Of a stretch of DNA of 36,228 bases, positions 34,865 through 36,228 are shown piece by piece (within the stretch, counting starts at the first letter, position 1; each line of letters starts with the position of its first letter). This stretch comes from Rhodospirillaceae bacterium (lineage in GTDB: Bacteria > Pseudomonadota > Alphaproteobacteria > Rhodospirillales > JABHCV01): NCBI GenBank assembly GCA_013204045.1, contig JABMOQ010000074.1:1-36228 (forward strand). The letters are read 5' to 3'. A program made the translations under genes and the position numbers. Below the pieces are notes generated by a model, which made no database searches, had not been told where the DNA came from, and saw only the letters and a program-made list of their open reading frames with translations.

Positions 34865-35317
34865 AGTCCCGTCGATCACGTATTTCAATATCCGCACCAC
34901 CTGTTCCGGCGTTTCGGCGGTGGCCAGCGCAGCGGCATCGACTTCTTTTAACGGATGATTGATGTCGGCATCGTGCAGGGTGATGATCGGCAAATTCAGG
35001 GCCGCCGCATAACCGGCATCGAAGGCGGCATTCCACTGTTTATACTTATCGCCGAAACGCACCACCACCACATCGGCCCGTTCAATCATGGTGCGGGTAC
35101 GGATAGCATTAATGCTGGCACCCTTTCGGTCCTTCCAGAAATCATCCGCTTCTGCGCCCAGTATTTCGACGCCGCAATCATCGCTGCTGGCATGATCGGT
35201 GACGGGACCTGAAAAATCAATATCGAGACCCGCCTTCCGGGCACCCTTTTCAATGCGCATCCGCCAGTCGCTGTGAATTTCACCGGACAGGTATACAGAT
35301 AAAGTATCGTCGGTCAT
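34859..35317 (-). CDS. YtoQ family protein
   Basis: The 152 residues match the YtoQ family: SVYLSGEIHSDWRMRIEKGARKAGLDIDFSGPVTDH, FWKDRKGASINAIRTRTMIERADVVVVRFGDKYKQWNAAFDAGYAAAL. The fold resembles nucleoside 2-deoxyribosyltransferases and related Rossmann-like nucleotide-binding proteins, but the function is not established. AAGGA precedes the ATG. It lies 17 bases after the DUF4743-Nudix gene on the same strand and may be cotranscribed with it. Confidence 0.88.
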   Translation of the reverse strand: MTDDTLSVYLSGEIHSDWRMRIEKGARKAGLDIDFSGPVTDHASSDDCGVEILGAEADDFWKDRKGASINAIRTRTMIERADVVVVRFGDKYKQWNAAFDAGYAAALNLPIITLHDADINHPLKEVDAAALATAETPEQVVRILKYVIDGTL

Positions 35318-35334
35318 TTCGCTTTCCTTAGAAA

Positions 35335-36222
35335 TTACTTAAGCCGCCTGAGCCCGTGAACCAGAGTATCATATTCCGGGTGGTCCGGCTCTAGATAACC
35401 ATGGCGGATCAAAAAGTCGATAACCACCAGGGCGCAGTTGAATTTAAAATCATCAGTACCCTGCACCCGTTCCATAACCTCGGCCATGGACATCAAGCAA
35501 AAATCCTCGATCTCGCCATCCGTATTGCGAGGCTCAAAGTCTGAGGGCAGCAACAGATCATATACGAAAAGCACGTCACGGCGCAGGCCTTCCGGGCGCT
35601 CGGTAACGTACGTGACTGCCCCGACAGGGATACTGCTGGCGGCTAATTCAGCGGGAATATCGGCTTCTTCCGCGCATTCCTTGATCAGATTATCGATTAA
35701 CGAAATACCGGTCGGCTGGCCGCCAGCGACGATCTGGTCCAGCTTGCCGGGCCCTGTCGGCTTGCTCAGGCTACGCCGGCCGATCCACATGGCAAAGCCG
35801 TCAGCGGCCTCGACGATGCCGTTCAAGTGGACGCCATAGCCGATGGTTCCGAACAATGGCACTGCGGCGCGCTCTATTTCCAACAGCGCAGGTGCCGTAA
35901 ACGACGCACCGACCGGATAACGTTCGCCGCGCCAGCCGGAAATATCGCCACGATCCATCAGTGTATCGAGGACGCCTGCGACGGCATCGGTGCGGGCGTC
36001 GAACCCTTCCAGTCCATGGGCCAGACGCACCATCTGATCATCGATTCGGAACACATCTTTGTATTCACCCAACACCCGCGAAAATGCCGGCTTTATATAA
36101 CCGACGGTCAGGCCATCGACGATAAAGGGTTGATATGTCTCTAGGTTCGGGGCCGCGCAGGCGGCGATGCGATCAATATAACTCAAGGGAACAGGCCCTC
36201 CATTGTTGACGCGAGCGATCAT
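35335..36222 (-). CDS. DUF4743 and Nudix domain protein
   Basis: The 295 residues start with a DUF4743-like region (about 15-120, YIDRIAACAAPNLETYQPFIVDGLTVGYIKP) and continue with a Nudix domain (about 125-265), an arrangement known from the Nudix half of the yeast thiamine-pyrophosphokinase-like protein Tnr3. The Nudix box GGQPTGISLIDNLIKECAEEAD is degenerate: the first Glu is Ile, Arg is Lys and the late Gly is Asp, but the core E..EE metal residues remain. Hydrolysis of oxidised thiamine diphosphates has been shown for Tnr3-type proteins, so a housecleaning role is plausible. ATG 36222 is six bases from the window edge, so the start could not be tested. Confidence 0.85.
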   Translation of the reverse strand: MIARVNNGGPVPLSYIDRIAACAAPNLETYQPFIVDGLTVGYIKPAFSRVLGEYKDVFRIDDQMVRLAHGLEGFDARTDAVAGVLDTLMDRGDISGWRGERYPVGASFTAPALLEIERAAVPLFGTIGYGVHLNGIVEAADGFAMWIGRRSLSKPTGPGKLDQIVAGGQPTGISLIDNLIKECAEEADIPAELAASSIPVGAVTYVTERPEGLRRDVLFVYDLLLPSDFEPRNTDGEIEDFCLMSMAEVMERVQGTDDFKFNCALVVIDFLIRHGYLEPDHPEYDTLVHGLRRLK

Positions 36223-36228
36223 AGAGCC

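Noticed and set aside
1-36228. Mobile elements, prophage, CRISPR, toxin-antitoxin or defence systems
   Set aside because: No transposase, integrase, direct-repeat array, Cas, restriction partner or toxin pair was found; the lone HNH protein belongs to a common chromosomal family without such partners.

Overview
The window is an ordinary, gene-dense chromosomal segment of an alphaproteobacterium. It is probably from the Rhodospirillales or a close relative; this is inferred from gene content and order, since no 16S gene is present. Lineage markers are DUF4167, DUF1178, the F1-ATPase zeta inhibitor (DUF1476), an isolated rpsD, the order purC-purS-purQ-purL-bolA-grxD, and the ubiG/lysC/ptsP/prfA/prmC neighbourhood. 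I see no insertion sequence, phage gene, CRISPR array, tRNA or rRNA. About 40 protein genes are present, all apparently intact except the one cut by the left edge.

Bases 1-12589 are almost entirely minus strand. Read from right to left they give lysC, a nitronate monooxygenase-like flavoprotein, ptsP (nitrogen PTS enzyme I), a RodZ-like cell-shape protein, ispG, hisS, hemA, prfA, prmC and the start of a DUF4167 gene. Release factor 1 and the enzyme that methylates it (prmC) overlap by 4 bases. The gap between prmC and DUF4167 holds a candidate small structured RNA, which I rate the most interesting unexplained element here.

Bases 12590-19757 hold short divergent and convergent units: ubiG (ubiquinone), DUF1178, a small methyltransferase, a nitrilase-family hydrolase coupled to glutaredoxin 3, comF, an NDUFAF5-like methyltransferase, sfsA, map and radC. 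Bases 19790-22278 carry a two-gene unit of a PLP aminotransferase-fold enzyme and an MFS transporter, the most accessory-looking part of the window.

Bases 22352-29562 are mainly purine biosynthesis (purB, purC, purS, purQ, purL). Between purB and purC lie the zeta subunit and a TANGO2/NRDE-type gene, and after purL come bolA and the monothiol glutaredoxin grxD, a likely iron-sulfur pair. A lone GT-C-like membrane protein lies between two intrinsic terminators. rpsD follows on the minus strand, with a clear promoter and a near-perfect palindrome near the predicted transcription start.

Bases 32156-36222 hold an HNH nuclease, an esterase, an HPP-family membrane protein, gluQ (tRNA-Asp queuosine glutamylation), a YtoQ-family protein and a DUF4743-Nudix protein. 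No wholly new multi-gene system is evident. The worthwhile leads are the candidate small RNA, the rpsD palindrome, the aminotransferase-MFS unit and the orphan membrane protein.
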